Shown here: positions 37,076 through 48,400 of the stretch, piece by piece
Numbering within the stretch: the stretch's first letter is position 1
Layout: every line of letters begins with the position of its first letter
Source: Carnegiea gigantea
Taxonomy: Eukaryota > Streptophyta > Magnoliopsida > Caryophyllales > Cactaceae
Direction: 5' to 3'
Length of the DNA stretch: 64,000 bases
Assembly: GCA_029747015.1 (NCBI GenBank)
Contig: JAKOGI010000816.1
Coordinates: 167,001 to 231,000, forward strand
Notes under the pieces: generated by a model
Database searches by the model: none
What the model saw: the letters and a program-made list of their open reading frames with translations, nothing else
What the model was told of the DNA's origin: nothing
Translations under genes and position numbers: made by a program

Positions 37076-38129
37076 CCCAAATAAGTAGTCTTTTTTTTGG
37101 GTTTTAGTCTTTTCTATTTGGGGGGGGGATTTTGAATTTTTCAAACTCAATTAGCTGAGTTTAGGTGGGAAAAGAAAAACAACTTAAGAGGGAATTTTTA
37201 CAAATGAAATCAATTAAAAACTTAAGAGGAAAAAATAAAATAGATGATAATTTTAAATTCTTAATTTGATAGATATGTAGTAAAAATATAAAAGAAAAAA
37301 ATATTTTGTCACAATAGGAATTAAGAAAAGATAAGTATAATTAACAATTTATTAAATTTATTAGGATCAAGCAATCATATTTTACTATTTCATTCACTTA
37401 ATGACTTAGTACAATGTACGCTATGATTATAAATTTATAATATCATTCTATGATTACTGTCAAAAATTCCGTTCTACTGATCTACAATTCTGAATCATCT
37501 TTATAATATATTTAATTCTACAAAATCATATTCAAGTATGTATCGTTGCATATGATTTCACAATAATGTGTTTAATGCCAAGTCCTAAGTTTCGATAACG
37601 AGCATTCACAATCCCATAAATGCTAATTAACACATACTCATATATTGTCATTACTTTTCAGTTTTGACTAATTGAGCAAATGCAGATCAAGCTATTAATC
37701 TCACAAAGACAAATCTTTGAATGTTAATGCGTGGTCATTTAACAAGCTATCAAAAAACATTAGTTCGATTACTAAAAATATCGACTTCAACCAACCTGTT
37801 TCTATTTACTAACTCCAAATATAACAAGCGTGAAGTTATAAACCAATATCGGGGTCTAAAGAAAAGTTTTGGCATTTTCTTTCTTTTTTTTCATTTTTCA
37901 AGGTATATTTTGGTATTAGAGCTCACAAATTAGACCATTGACAAATGATTTGCGTTAGGTTGATCCGCTTATTTTGTCATCGCATGAACTCAATTGAGAT
38001 GATTAAAACTTGACTTAACAACACATAATCCTTTGCATAATTGCACGGCGCATTTGATATAGGGTTATGGAATAGTTGTATACTTGTATTTGTAATTTAC
38101 TAATTTTCTTAGTAAGTTTAGAACTAACC

Positions 38130-38306
38130 CTATATATATATATGTGTGTGTGTATGTATATATGTGTGTATATATATATATATGTGTGTATGTATGTATA
38201 TCTATATCTATATATATGTGTGTGTGTGTGTATATATGTATGTATGTACATACATACATACATATATATATATGTATGTAGATATATATATGTATGTATG
38301 TATGCA

Positions 38307-38388
<82 letters not shown>

Positions 38389-38390
38389 AT
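38130..38390. repeat. Compound TA/TG/TATG microsatellite
   Basis: Alternating (TA)n, (TG)n, (TATG)n and (CATA)n tracts over about 260 bp. All open frames here are repeat translations, not genes. Confidence 0.95.
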
Positions 38391-41100
38391 CATTACGTAT
38401 GAACTAAAAGAGAAATATAGAATAAATGAGTTTATTTGGTTAAACGGTTTTTATCTTTTAAATGCAAGTTAAGAGTAAAGAACTAAAGATGGCTACATTG
38501 AAAACAAACAATTATTCGAAATTAATCCAACTTTGATTTATACTCAATTCGATTTACACGTGACCCAATATTGAACCAAATATTGAATTGAATCCCACCC
38601 GAGACAAGCTTGGTTTCACAAATTCACATGCATAGTTTAAAATAGGATTCACATGTATTATGTATTACAACGAAATTGAAAAGGAGGAATTCTCAACACC
38701 ATTGTAGCTGCTAGCTGCAATGCAATCCTATACTCGCTGATCAATGCCGCAGAAAAGAACCAACCAGCCCCTGACATATTGTCCACCCTGACTTTTCAGC
38801 ACAGCAGAAAAGACAATCATGAATCGCATGCAGGAAATGCCAACAACATCATCCAGCACACAGAGGCATTCAACAAGCTCACCCAATGGGGACGAGATCT
38901 AGGGGATCGTTTAACATTACAATTTAAACAATCTTGCCAACGTCCTACACTAGAAGAGCAATCAAATACTGTCATGATCCAAATCTTTTCTGTTGCCTAG
39001 CAAACGGGAGAGTTTATTGTGGGGAAAGAAACCAAAGTCCGGGTAATTGGGTACAAGTGGATTAAAATCTTGCACTTTTAGAAGTATCAATACTTCTATT
39101 CGTCCTAGTTTCATGTTGTAACTCAGGTGCATAGCTTTCAACCAGGCTGTGTTTAGTAGGTTATTATTGGGTGCTCACTCCACATGTCTTCTCATATGTT
39201 TTTAATGTATAACAGTTACTCTATCCTGATTCCAAAAAAGCATTTGCCTAACCAAATATTCTAATATCCACAGATCCATAAATCTCACAAGGAATTCCTC
39301 CTGAGTCAGCAATGCTCAGCCATTTACGAGCGTCCAACCAGACAGAGACAAAGTGAACCACCACTAATACTACAAAAGTAATGTGTTGATCATTACATAA
39401 GTATTGAACTGGTTTCAAATTCACCAAAAGAATCATCATATATCATTATAAGGGAGATCCAAACAAATAGCATATACCCCAAGTTACACAATAGACTTCT
39501 TGAAGAAGAAGAAAGAAAGAACAAAGTACTTGATGATTATAAAAGCAGAGAATACACTATTTCTTTCACCCAAGGATACTGAATACTTGGCACAGTAGTG
39601 AAAATTGACCCTAACCAAAACCCCAATTGAAAATTCAGCTTTTTACCAATAAGTTCGTCAGAAACCCCAGATGAACTAGGGCTGAATGTATTGATTGTCA
39701 AGTCTCAGCCAAGGTATTAGATCAAGGTGCTTTTAAGTTGACAATCCCTCATGTCCATAGTTTATAATTAAGGAAAAAATCATCTTATATTGACTCAAAC
39801 ATATAGGTGACAACGTACATGTCAGATGAGCGTGTAAAGCATTGAGCTTTTTGTATTGAAACCTGCCAACCCAACTCCACAAGCTACTCAATCGTGAAAT
39901 TCAAACATAAACAACTCGGAACCTTTTGATCGATCAACAAGCAAAGCAAACAGACCACATAATTCATCCTAAAACTGGAACTACGCCCCAAAACCCTGAT
40001 TCTCTAAATCAATAGCAATAAAGATTCAACGAAACCTAAAATTCTCAAATTCATTTGAAACATAGGCACCAAATTGAGATTAATTGGACACAACAGCACA
40101 ATCGAAACGAACATAGAACACATAAAAATTCAAGAGAAAAGTGTTGGGATAAAGAACCAAGAATGTTTCGTCTAATGAGCGTACGTAAACCGGGGGGGGG
40201 GGAGAGAGAGAGAGAGAGAGAGAGAGACCATGTGAAGGGAGCAGAAGCGTGGTAGCAAACAGCAATTGCTGAGGATCCAAGCACCAGCAGCAGAGGAAGC
40301 GACGAGGGAGGAAAGTCTCACTCAGCCCCCTCGCGCGGTCGCTGGACCAAACCAAGAATCTCCATTTTGGGTTAATCTCCTTTTACGTTAATATATGCGC
40401 TGATCTTTGTTCATTTAAGGTGCTCAAAATTCAAAAATGTGTAATTAATTTATTATTATGTATGGAATCCGATAACTTTGTTTGACAATCAGTAATTAGT
40501 TGATTAAAATTTGAAATAAAACGAGAAGGAATAGTAAGAGATGAAATTGAAGTGAAAGCCAAAACTTACGCTCCAAAAGAATAGATCTTTATAATTGTAA
40601 CTACGGGCAATGGTTCAATGATCATTCGCAAGATGTCAAGCAAATAAAGGAATTTGATGGTTCGAACATATTGTGTTATCTTGCACTCAAAATAAGTAAT
40701 ATGACCCAATGTCCCATTGAAGTATGTCCTACGATGCCACAATGTGTTAGAATTTGAAGTGTACATCAGACAATCTTCTTTTAAAAGTAGGATTACCCAG
40801 ATACATGATGCAACCAGCTCCGAACACAAGCAAAGCAAAACATTTAATCCACTATACAACGGATACCAACAACCAGAATACATAAAGGCCTCAGTAATAC
40901 TCTACAAGAGCTAAATTCTTAGTTTATTCAGATAACCAAGGGTTGTACAAGAACAACTCCAAGATCTCTCAGAGATCTGCATGTAAATGGCTGCTAAAAA
41001 TCCGTCTCTACCATCAGAAGAGTAATAATGGTGCATACATTCATAGTTGACTTTGTATGTGCCACATATACAAGCTAATTACCCTTAACTTTACAAGTAA

Positions 41101-43586
41101 CTATATGGCAATTTTCTCAGCCAATGGCACAAGCTGTGATTCCTCATCTGCATCACTCTTGCTGGAGCTCTTGGACCCCAAGATGTCAGGAGGTACCACA
41201 GCATCAGATTGATTCACATTGGGAACAAGGAAGATCAAAGCAAGTGTCACAAATCTGAGACAATTCCTTATGAGCACAGCAAGCCAAAGATTAGTGAAGT
41301 TGGTCCTCGTGACATGGAGCTGGTGAATTAAAAACCCACCTCCCCACTTAGAAAACAGAGTACCCAGACTGTCAATGCACATCAAAAGGGCAAAAAATGT
41401 ACCCTCAATGCCCGGAGGGCAGAGCTTGGTGCTCAAAACCATCATGGGTATCCACCTGATTTGCTGTATGCTTCGTAAAACACTCTCTTCTAAGACAGCA
41501 AAGAAAGAGTCTGGAATTCTAAACGCCAAATTCCACCTCAAGACCCAGAAGAGGTCCATCATTCCGGAGAGGCCATACAGGAGTTGGGCGCAAAAGAGGA
41601 GGTTTCTGAACGGGTAACCCTTCAAGAATTTGTGGTAGATTACAACTCCTAGCGTTGATGCAATTGCGCCACTTGAATACAGTATCCCGACAAATTCCTA
41701 CATTTGAGCACCGAACAATAATCAAACTTAGGCCATCAGATATTCTGCACAAACTTCTACAGATGAACTTGGTGAAGCTTTATATGCACTTTGGGTTTTG
41801 TTTGGATTTGCTTTTGTGTCGGCCTGAAGCATGCTTCAGTTGGAAGCATGGTAAACTTCCTGAGATTATTCTCTGTGCTTCTAGAGAATGATCAAGCATG
41901 CCCTTGGGGAGAGGCAGCAATACCTATAAGCAAATTGAAATAGAGTCTTAGCGCACCTTAGAGAATCCAGGGCCGGCTTTAGGGTCAGTGTACCAATAGA
42001 AATGACCTTCATGAGTAGTTACACTAAGAGCCAAAGAGAGGAATATGACGAGCGCCGGCTTCCAGATTTGAGGGCATTTCATAGTCCTCCACATATTTGC
42101 CACTGCTCCTCCCACCCTAACCAGAACCTGTACATCAATCAAGCATACAATCAAGCCATTGCTGAGAACAGCTAAATGAATTCAATACAAGTAGAAACAC
42201 AGCTCACCTTCTTTTCTGAAGAAAGATTAGGGACAGTAGTAACTCTCGATTCATATAGAAAAAAACCCAAGACAAGGATTGAAGCTGGAGGAATTGCTAA
42301 AAGCCCAAGTGCCCCCTGCAAACAACTAGAGGTTGAGGAGACCCATAAATAAATATAAATTATGCATTTGAAACAAGAATGATCAAAGAAGTCTCACAAA
42401 CCAAGCGACCTACTAGGAAAGTAGTATATTTACTTCAAACTAATCAGCTATTGTGGTGATTGGTGACAGTAAATAACTAAACAAGTCTTTAAAGATGGTG
42501 GCTAAACCACACGAACCTGCTAGTCCTACATAGTGTACCTACTGGGATCAAAAGATCAACCCAAGGAGTACATTGTGGTTTCCTACTTAGCCATGCTAAT
42601 TTAGTCAAATTTAGACTTTGAATCAAGACTGCCCAGAGGTTCAAGCATTCCCACAATATAGAGTCGATAACTTACATTTCTCATCATTTCAAGTACTTGA
42701 GACTTAATTTTGGAGTACTTTTGAACAGAAAGATGAAATCTTTTAAGAGGCATCAGCACAAGATCTTTTGGAGTGAGATTGGTTAGCTCCCATTTTATTT
42801 CAATCGGATTGCGTATGCAAACAAATCAAACTAAGAATGAGCAGGATTATCAATCACCAAGAACATTAAAAACAGACCAGATTGGCTATTTTTAGAGTGA
42901 GACAAATGACGAGATTATGAGACCTGAGGACCAAGATGATGAACAACAAAGCCGCTAGAAGAATATCCAATCAGAGCCCCAGCTGAAGTGCAAAACCCAC
43001 AAAGGGTCTGCAAATCCCCCGCCAATTCTCTCACCTACATGCTGCTCCTCGCAATGCAAGCATCGATTGTCACACTCGCAACCGCCATACCCAGATTCAC
43101 CCCAATCAAACACCCCAGCGCCGCCGCAGCGGGAAGGCCTCCGATCATCCCCACGGCCGCCGAAGACGCGGCCCCGATGACGCCAGCGGCCACCAAGTAT
43201 GGGTGGCGGCGGAATCCGGCGACGGGGAGGACGCCGGTGAGGAGGCCCCACACGGGCTTCAAGCGACATGGGAAAGAGTATAGGCCCACATAGAATTGGG
43301 CTTGAGAAGGTTGGATTTTGTGGACGTCCTTCCAGTAGTAATAGGCGGCGACGCGGAAGTAGGAGGCGGAGAAGCCCTGGCTGAGGCCGTACACTAAGAT
43401 TACGCCGGCGATGATGGTGGGGTGAAGTTGGCCTGAAAGTGAGGTCAGCCAGTGGAGGGGTTGGAGGAGGAGAGAGATTAGGGGATGATGAGAGGGATAA
43501 GAAGAAGAGAGACTATTGCTTAGTTGTTTTGCTGCTTCTTATTCGTCTTGTGCTGTTTCTTCTTCTTGTGCTGTTTCTTCTTTCAT
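41101..43586 (-). pseudogene. FBT6: FBT6-like transporter, inverted copy with two in-frame stops
   Basis: Exons on the - strand are 43586-42924, 42315-42208, 42127-41957 and 41697-41101, all phase 0, 513 codons in total. Exon 1 supplies what the left copy lacks in this window: a Glu/Gln-rich start (MKEETAQEEETAQ), QPLHWLTSL, VYGLSQGFSASYFRV, YYYWKDVHKIQPSQAQ and TIDACIARSS. Two stops interrupt it: TAA at codon 16 (43541-43539) and TAG at codon 184 (43037-43035), after which the frame continues as VRELAGDLQTLCGF. Compared with remembered family sequence, TDVFP reads TGVLP and the Asp preceding the IDACI block is Ser. The last three exons are intact. There is no alternative ATG between the first stop and the conserved region. 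A strong ATG context (ccgccaccATG) remains. Confidence 0.8.
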
Positions 43587-43589
43587 GGT

Positions 43590-45490
43590 GGCGGAGTCAG
43601 GAGCGAGACAGCGTCAAAGCTGTTGATTTGGAAGTTTGTCTGACAAGTAATTCTGTGTTTTCGGACTCAGGATCCCAATAATGGGGTGATTTTCCAGCTG
43701 AAAATGATTCATTTGTCAAAATCTTAGTTTGATAATTCAGCAGTCTCTGCCCGTGATTCTGTGAACTGGGGGCTCAATTCAACAGTTTTTTTTTTAAAAT
43801 TTTTGGGTTAATCTTGGATCGATTAATGCTTATTTAATGAACTAGTCTTTCAAAAAAATCTTTAATGAAAGATATTCAATTTGGGTTATTTTCCTTCTCA
43901 AGTGTACTTTGAATTACCTTTATATTTCAGATGTCAATTTAATTTGAATATGAATTATTTGATTCAGCTCACTTTTACCCCTACCACAGTACTACTTGTT
44001 TGTGTTAAGATGATATATATGTTCTACACAACGATTCAAAATGTGGTCTTGATTGCGATTGCGATTTCGATCGCTATATAAAAAATTCGGTCTAATATGG
44101 AAATTACGTTCTATATAACGGTTAAAACGCAGTTCGATCAACCAAGAAACCTTTTTGATGCGATCGTCTCGTCGCGGATCGACCACATTTTAAATCCATA
44201 GTTCTACATGGCATCTGATCCGCTCCCCCCTCCCAACCTGAAAAAACCAAACCCCACCCCAAAAAAGGGGGACAAAAAAGGAGAGTCCTATTGTCCTAAC
44301 ATGAAATTAGGTTCAATGTGTAGTTGTGTCACTTGTGTACCCCAATCCTAAGCAAAACATACGTACATTACGCCTTTGTCCTGATCTGACATGTTGGGCA
44401 ATTGCATTAGAGGCCCACAAGGAAAGGGAGGCCCCAGCCCATTAAGTCATCATATAACTATATGAGGGTTAGGCGGCAAAGATAGACGAGTTTATCTAAA
44501 ATTTTGCATATTGTGGAGGTCCTGATTAAGCTTAAAGGGATTCTGTACTGCATGGTTGTTAGATCACCAGTGTTCCATGAGGAAAATATTGGCCAAGTAA
44601 AAATTGCAAGCCTAAAAAATGATAGTTTCCAAAATAAGGATGATATATTAAATGTGTGACTATAGTTTAAACAAGACGACGAATAAAGTTATAAGGTGGA
44701 GTGGTCTCCATACAGAATAAGATGTGGAAAGCAACGCTCATATGGTTCTGATGTGTGAAGAGGAGGCTGCCAAACACATTGGCTTGGCAGTGTGAAAGGA
44801 TTGGGATTTTGCATGATAAGAGAGGGAGAAGAATAACTTAGAATAATTGCAGCGAGGTTATCATATTGGATTTTGGTCACTTGCAACTTATCGAGGACAT
44901 GCCCCTAGATAGAAGTTCTTGAAGGTCCAGTGTTAGGGTCAGTAACTTAGAGAATAACTCCATACACGTCGTTTTCCTTTAGGTTCTTGTATCCTGTTAC
45001 TTAGGTGTTTCTGGCAAACATGTAGGAGTTTTTCGTGTTATTTGCACAATTTTTACTCAAAATCTGATATTATTTGACCTAATTGTGGCATGAGTTGCGA
45101 TCGTGATGTTCCTTTCTTCATATGAGCTTAATGTAGGGTTTTTGTTACTTGTGTGTTTGCAGCTCATCACAGTCATTAATTTTTCATTAGTCCTTGAATT
45201 CAAATGTTTCTAAATTACTAGTATTGTTTGCTACTACTATTGCTGTCTTTTCTGCTTCTATTGTTGTGGGGTTTAGTATTCAAAATGTAGTAAAAATTAT
45301 TGTCTTGTTTCTGGAATTGGCTTCTGTGGTTCCAAGTGTAAGGCTGGCTATATTTAGCACACCATGCTGAGGTGATAAATGCTGTTTTTTTTGGGGGGGG
45401 GGGGGTGTAAGGAAGGAGGTGTTGGTGGCGTTCTTGTTGCAGTCATGTTTTCTCTCTTTCTTCTGGCGTTTCATTGATAAATGCTTAACT
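43590..45490. other. Upstream of the transporter pseudogene and flank of the PP2C remnant; MITE inside
   Basis: Beyond the MITE at 44029-44200 no feature is recognised. The missing first PP2C exons (DGHGG metal-binding region) were searched for by eye and not found. A poly-G run lies at 45397-45406. Confidence 0.5.
44029..44200. mobile_element. hAT-type MITE with 8-bp target-site duplication
   Basis: The 172-bp element is flanked by gttctaca at 44021-44028 and 44201-44208. The ends are inverted repeats (gattcaaaatgtgg / ccacattttaaatc). The interior has GATTGCGATT-like motifs and no coding capacity. The 8-bp duplication fits the hAT superfamily. A relative is at 35204-35356. Confidence 0.85.
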
Positions 45491-45497
45491 CTTGCAG

Positions 45498-48400
45498 AAT
45501 GGATGAGATGATGCGTGGACAAACAGGGTGGAGAGAATTGGCCATTCTGGTGATAAAATAAACAAATTCACTGGAATGACAGAAGGATTAATATGCTCAC
45601 CAAGGAGTGGTGATGGCAATCACCATGATGATAATTGGGCCTTTGAGGATGTGGGTTCTCATATTGGACTTTTAGCTCTAGTTTGATATAGTGTGCAGAC
45701 GTTAGTTTGCTTTGTTTTATATTCTGCTAATACCTGAATCGATCTCCTTTTTCTCCATTTAGAAAACATAGCCAGTATTGGGTGGTGAGTTGAAAACATA
45801 GGTTGCTCTCTGATCATACATTGACATGATTTCTGTCGGTTTAACCGTTTAATCTTGTTTGGCTCCTATAGGATCTGAAACAATAAAAAGGACAGCCCGG
45901 TGCACAAGCATCCCGCGTTCACGCCCGATCAATGTAGTTTAGAAAATGTTCTGCATGTTTCTTGGGTAATATACTAATATCTGTGCATTTCACTTTTTTT
46001 TTTTTGGTTTTGTTTCTCCAGTTGCGAGCTTCATTTGTTCGTTTTTTACCTTTCTGCTTTTATTGAATGTTGGTTCATAAACAGATCAATTATAGTCTTG
46101 TCACATTCTTTTTGTTTGTAATTTTATATTTGTTAATTGCTGAAATGGCATTCTTGGGCTACCTGAATGCCATATATGTTTGTTTTGTGATGTAGCAAAT
46201 TGTCTCTGGCAAATCACAGAGTTAGCATTGTGCAAATTTGGAAGCCTTTTTGGACAAAACAATACAATGAAGAAAAAGTATCCTAAATTTCCTGACATGC
46301 ACAGTACTAAGGTTCTAGGATCTGAGTGTCAAATCGTCCGGATGCACATCATACCATGCTGTATTGTTCTATAACTTTGTTTTAAAGTTTTTCGGCCTAC
46401 AAAGAATGCTTAGTATCAGATTATCACAATTTTCCTGAAATAATGCTCATGCAATTGGTTTTTTAACCAGGGGCCTCACTCTGATTTTGCTGGTCCAACT
46501 TCTGGAAGTACTGCTTGTGTTGCAGTTCTTAGGGGCAACCAACTTGTCGTTGCTAATGCTGGTGATTCTCGTTGTGTGATTTTGAGAAAGGGCCAGGTAT
46601 TTTGGATAATATGCCCATTTTATTTCGGCAGCTAAATGCAACTTAAAGTAACATGCATTTTGGGATCTTTAGTTGTATATAGTTATACTCAACTACCTCA
46701 AGTTCTGGAACCAAATCGTTTTGTACATGCAGGCTTATAACCTATCCAGAGCCCACAAACCTGAACTGGAGGCTGAAAGAGAACGGATATTAAAAGCTGG
46801 CGGGTTCATCCATGCTGGACGAGTAAATGGCACTCTAAATCTTGCAAGAGCTATAGGTTCTTAGCTTCTGCTTCTGGATCACGTCTTCTATGATTTTTTT
46901 TTTTTAATAAATAATCCTTTCATGGTAGTTTGAGAATTCAGATTGTACGTAGCTTTGATGTAGGTACTCTTAGAGAAATTCCTAGTTTCCCACAAAGGAT
47001 AGGGTTTTCTCACAGAATCTGCCCTTGGGCTCCCATAAACGAAAAGACTTCTATGCATTCAACTAACTCGATTTTAATTTTAATAATCATTCATAGTTTT
47101 GTATCACCCCTCACCCAAGGGGGTTCATGTAGCTAAAGACCAGTTAACTTCAGGAAACTGAAATATTTTTAAGGCTGGGGAAAAAAGGATAAAGGCATCT
47201 AACCTAAAATATTTCTAACATATTTGGAACTCAACCTTAGAAATACTTATTGATTATCTTTATCTTGGCAACTCTAAAATGTGCTATATTAAGTCCAAAA
47301 GCAATAAGAAACATATTAAATTGTAGAAACTTCTGAAAGTTGGAATGAATCTTGGCACTCCTATACTCAACTTCCTTTAATTCTTCTCTTGCATCAAGCT
47401 TACATGGTTTTCTTTTTGCGTAAAATGTTAGGAGGACTGTACTTGATTGCTCTGGCGTGCCCAGAATTCTGGGATACATAAGTAAAAGTTTCAATGAGTG
47501 TGCTATAGTTCACCATGGACAGGTGATATGGAATTCAAGTAGAACAAATTCCTGCCTGTTGAAAAGCAAATTGTAACAGCAAACCTGACATAAATACGGT
47601 TGGTATCATGGTCTTTGGGATGTTCGCTTGCACGGCTTTTTTTTAAAGTAAAATTAATATCTGCGTTATATGATTAATTTCTTGGTGGCAATGTACATAT
47701 CTTTGGCGCATAATGTCCGCTTCATTTATTAGCTTTCTGACATGTCAGTTTCAACCCCCCTTTTATTTCCCTGATTTCTTTAATAGGTTGAACTTTGTGA
47801 AGATGACGATTTTATTGTGCTAGCCTGTGATGGCGTATGGTAAGTGCTTCAGGCCTTCCCTTAGTATCCACAGGAGTGTAGTTTCAGGATAATCGATTTT
47901 GACGACACGTGCGGTTATATATATTGACTTCTGTGTGCCTTGTTTTGTCCAAACGTTGTTTTGTCTTGATTGCTGAATGCTTATCCTGTTTTCAATGTGT
48001 TTTTTTTTCCCCCTCGCATTTGGTTTATGTGCATTATGTGTTCTTCAAGCTTGTTTTTCTCAGAAAATTTGAAAATGTTGGGTGCTTATGTCAACATGCT
48101 TTGAGATAAAAACTCTCCACTTTATGCATGAGACTGTCCAAGAGGTTTTGATTGGTTATGACTTATGGTCATTGCTCTTTTTTCTTTTGATCTTGGAATG
48201 TATGATAATTTATTGTTCTGCATGGTTGGTTGGTCTTCTTCCTTGGCACTTTTGAAGTGTTTACTTCTGTGCCCTCCTTTTCCTTCAACTTATCGCAAGG
48301 ACTCGTTCTTCGGTTTGTTGATAGGGATTTCATGTCAAGCCAGCAGCTTGTTGACTTCGGTCATGAACAATTGAGCACAGTATGTGTGCAAACCCTTTTT

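Larger units (their letters stand above)
36773..38603. other. Unrelated DNA replacing central ERH exons in right arm
   Basis: Sequence with no counterpart in the left arm, between right-arm homology ending near 36772 and resuming at 38604. It begins with about 300 bp of degenerate ACCCGAA/AACCGA units (36790-37070), then AT-rich DNA, then a long TA/TG microsatellite (38130-38390). It may be a transposon insertion combined with a deletion. No coding capacity seen. Confidence 0.75.
35959..40231 (-). pseudogene. ERH pseudogene, inverted copy
   Basis: Copy of the ERH gene at 2782-7055. The leader exon with its ATG (40231-40229) and the last coding exon (36056-35959) remain. The two central exons, encoding about 70 residues, are gone because 36773-38603 replaces the equivalent of left 4449-6147. 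The last exon has the acceptor changed from tgcag to tgcaa, an internal TGA at 35991-35989 where the left copy has CGA, and Tyr-to-Phe and Arg-to-Cys substitutions in the QAYLPYDREW block. No functional ERH can be made from this copy. Confidence 0.92.
32130..43590 (-). repeat. Right arm of large inverted segmental duplication
   Basis: Inverted copy of the left arm. Right-specific features are a LINE at 32323-34209, a MITE at about 35204-35356, replacement DNA at 36773-38603, and (GA)n tracts at 36391-36427 and 40202-40227. The segment beyond 42924 (transporter exon 1) has no partner inside the window because the left copy runs off the edge. Confidence 0.93.

Noticed and set aside
38015..38472. 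Several open frames of about 60-108 codons rich in Ile, Tyr, Cys and Val on both strands
   Set aside because: They are translations of the TA/TG microsatellite and have no coding composition outside it.
43439..43681. 80-codon + strand frame next to the transporter start
   Set aside because: It is antisense to exon 1 of the transporter copy and made mostly of its Glu/Gln-rich repeat read backwards.
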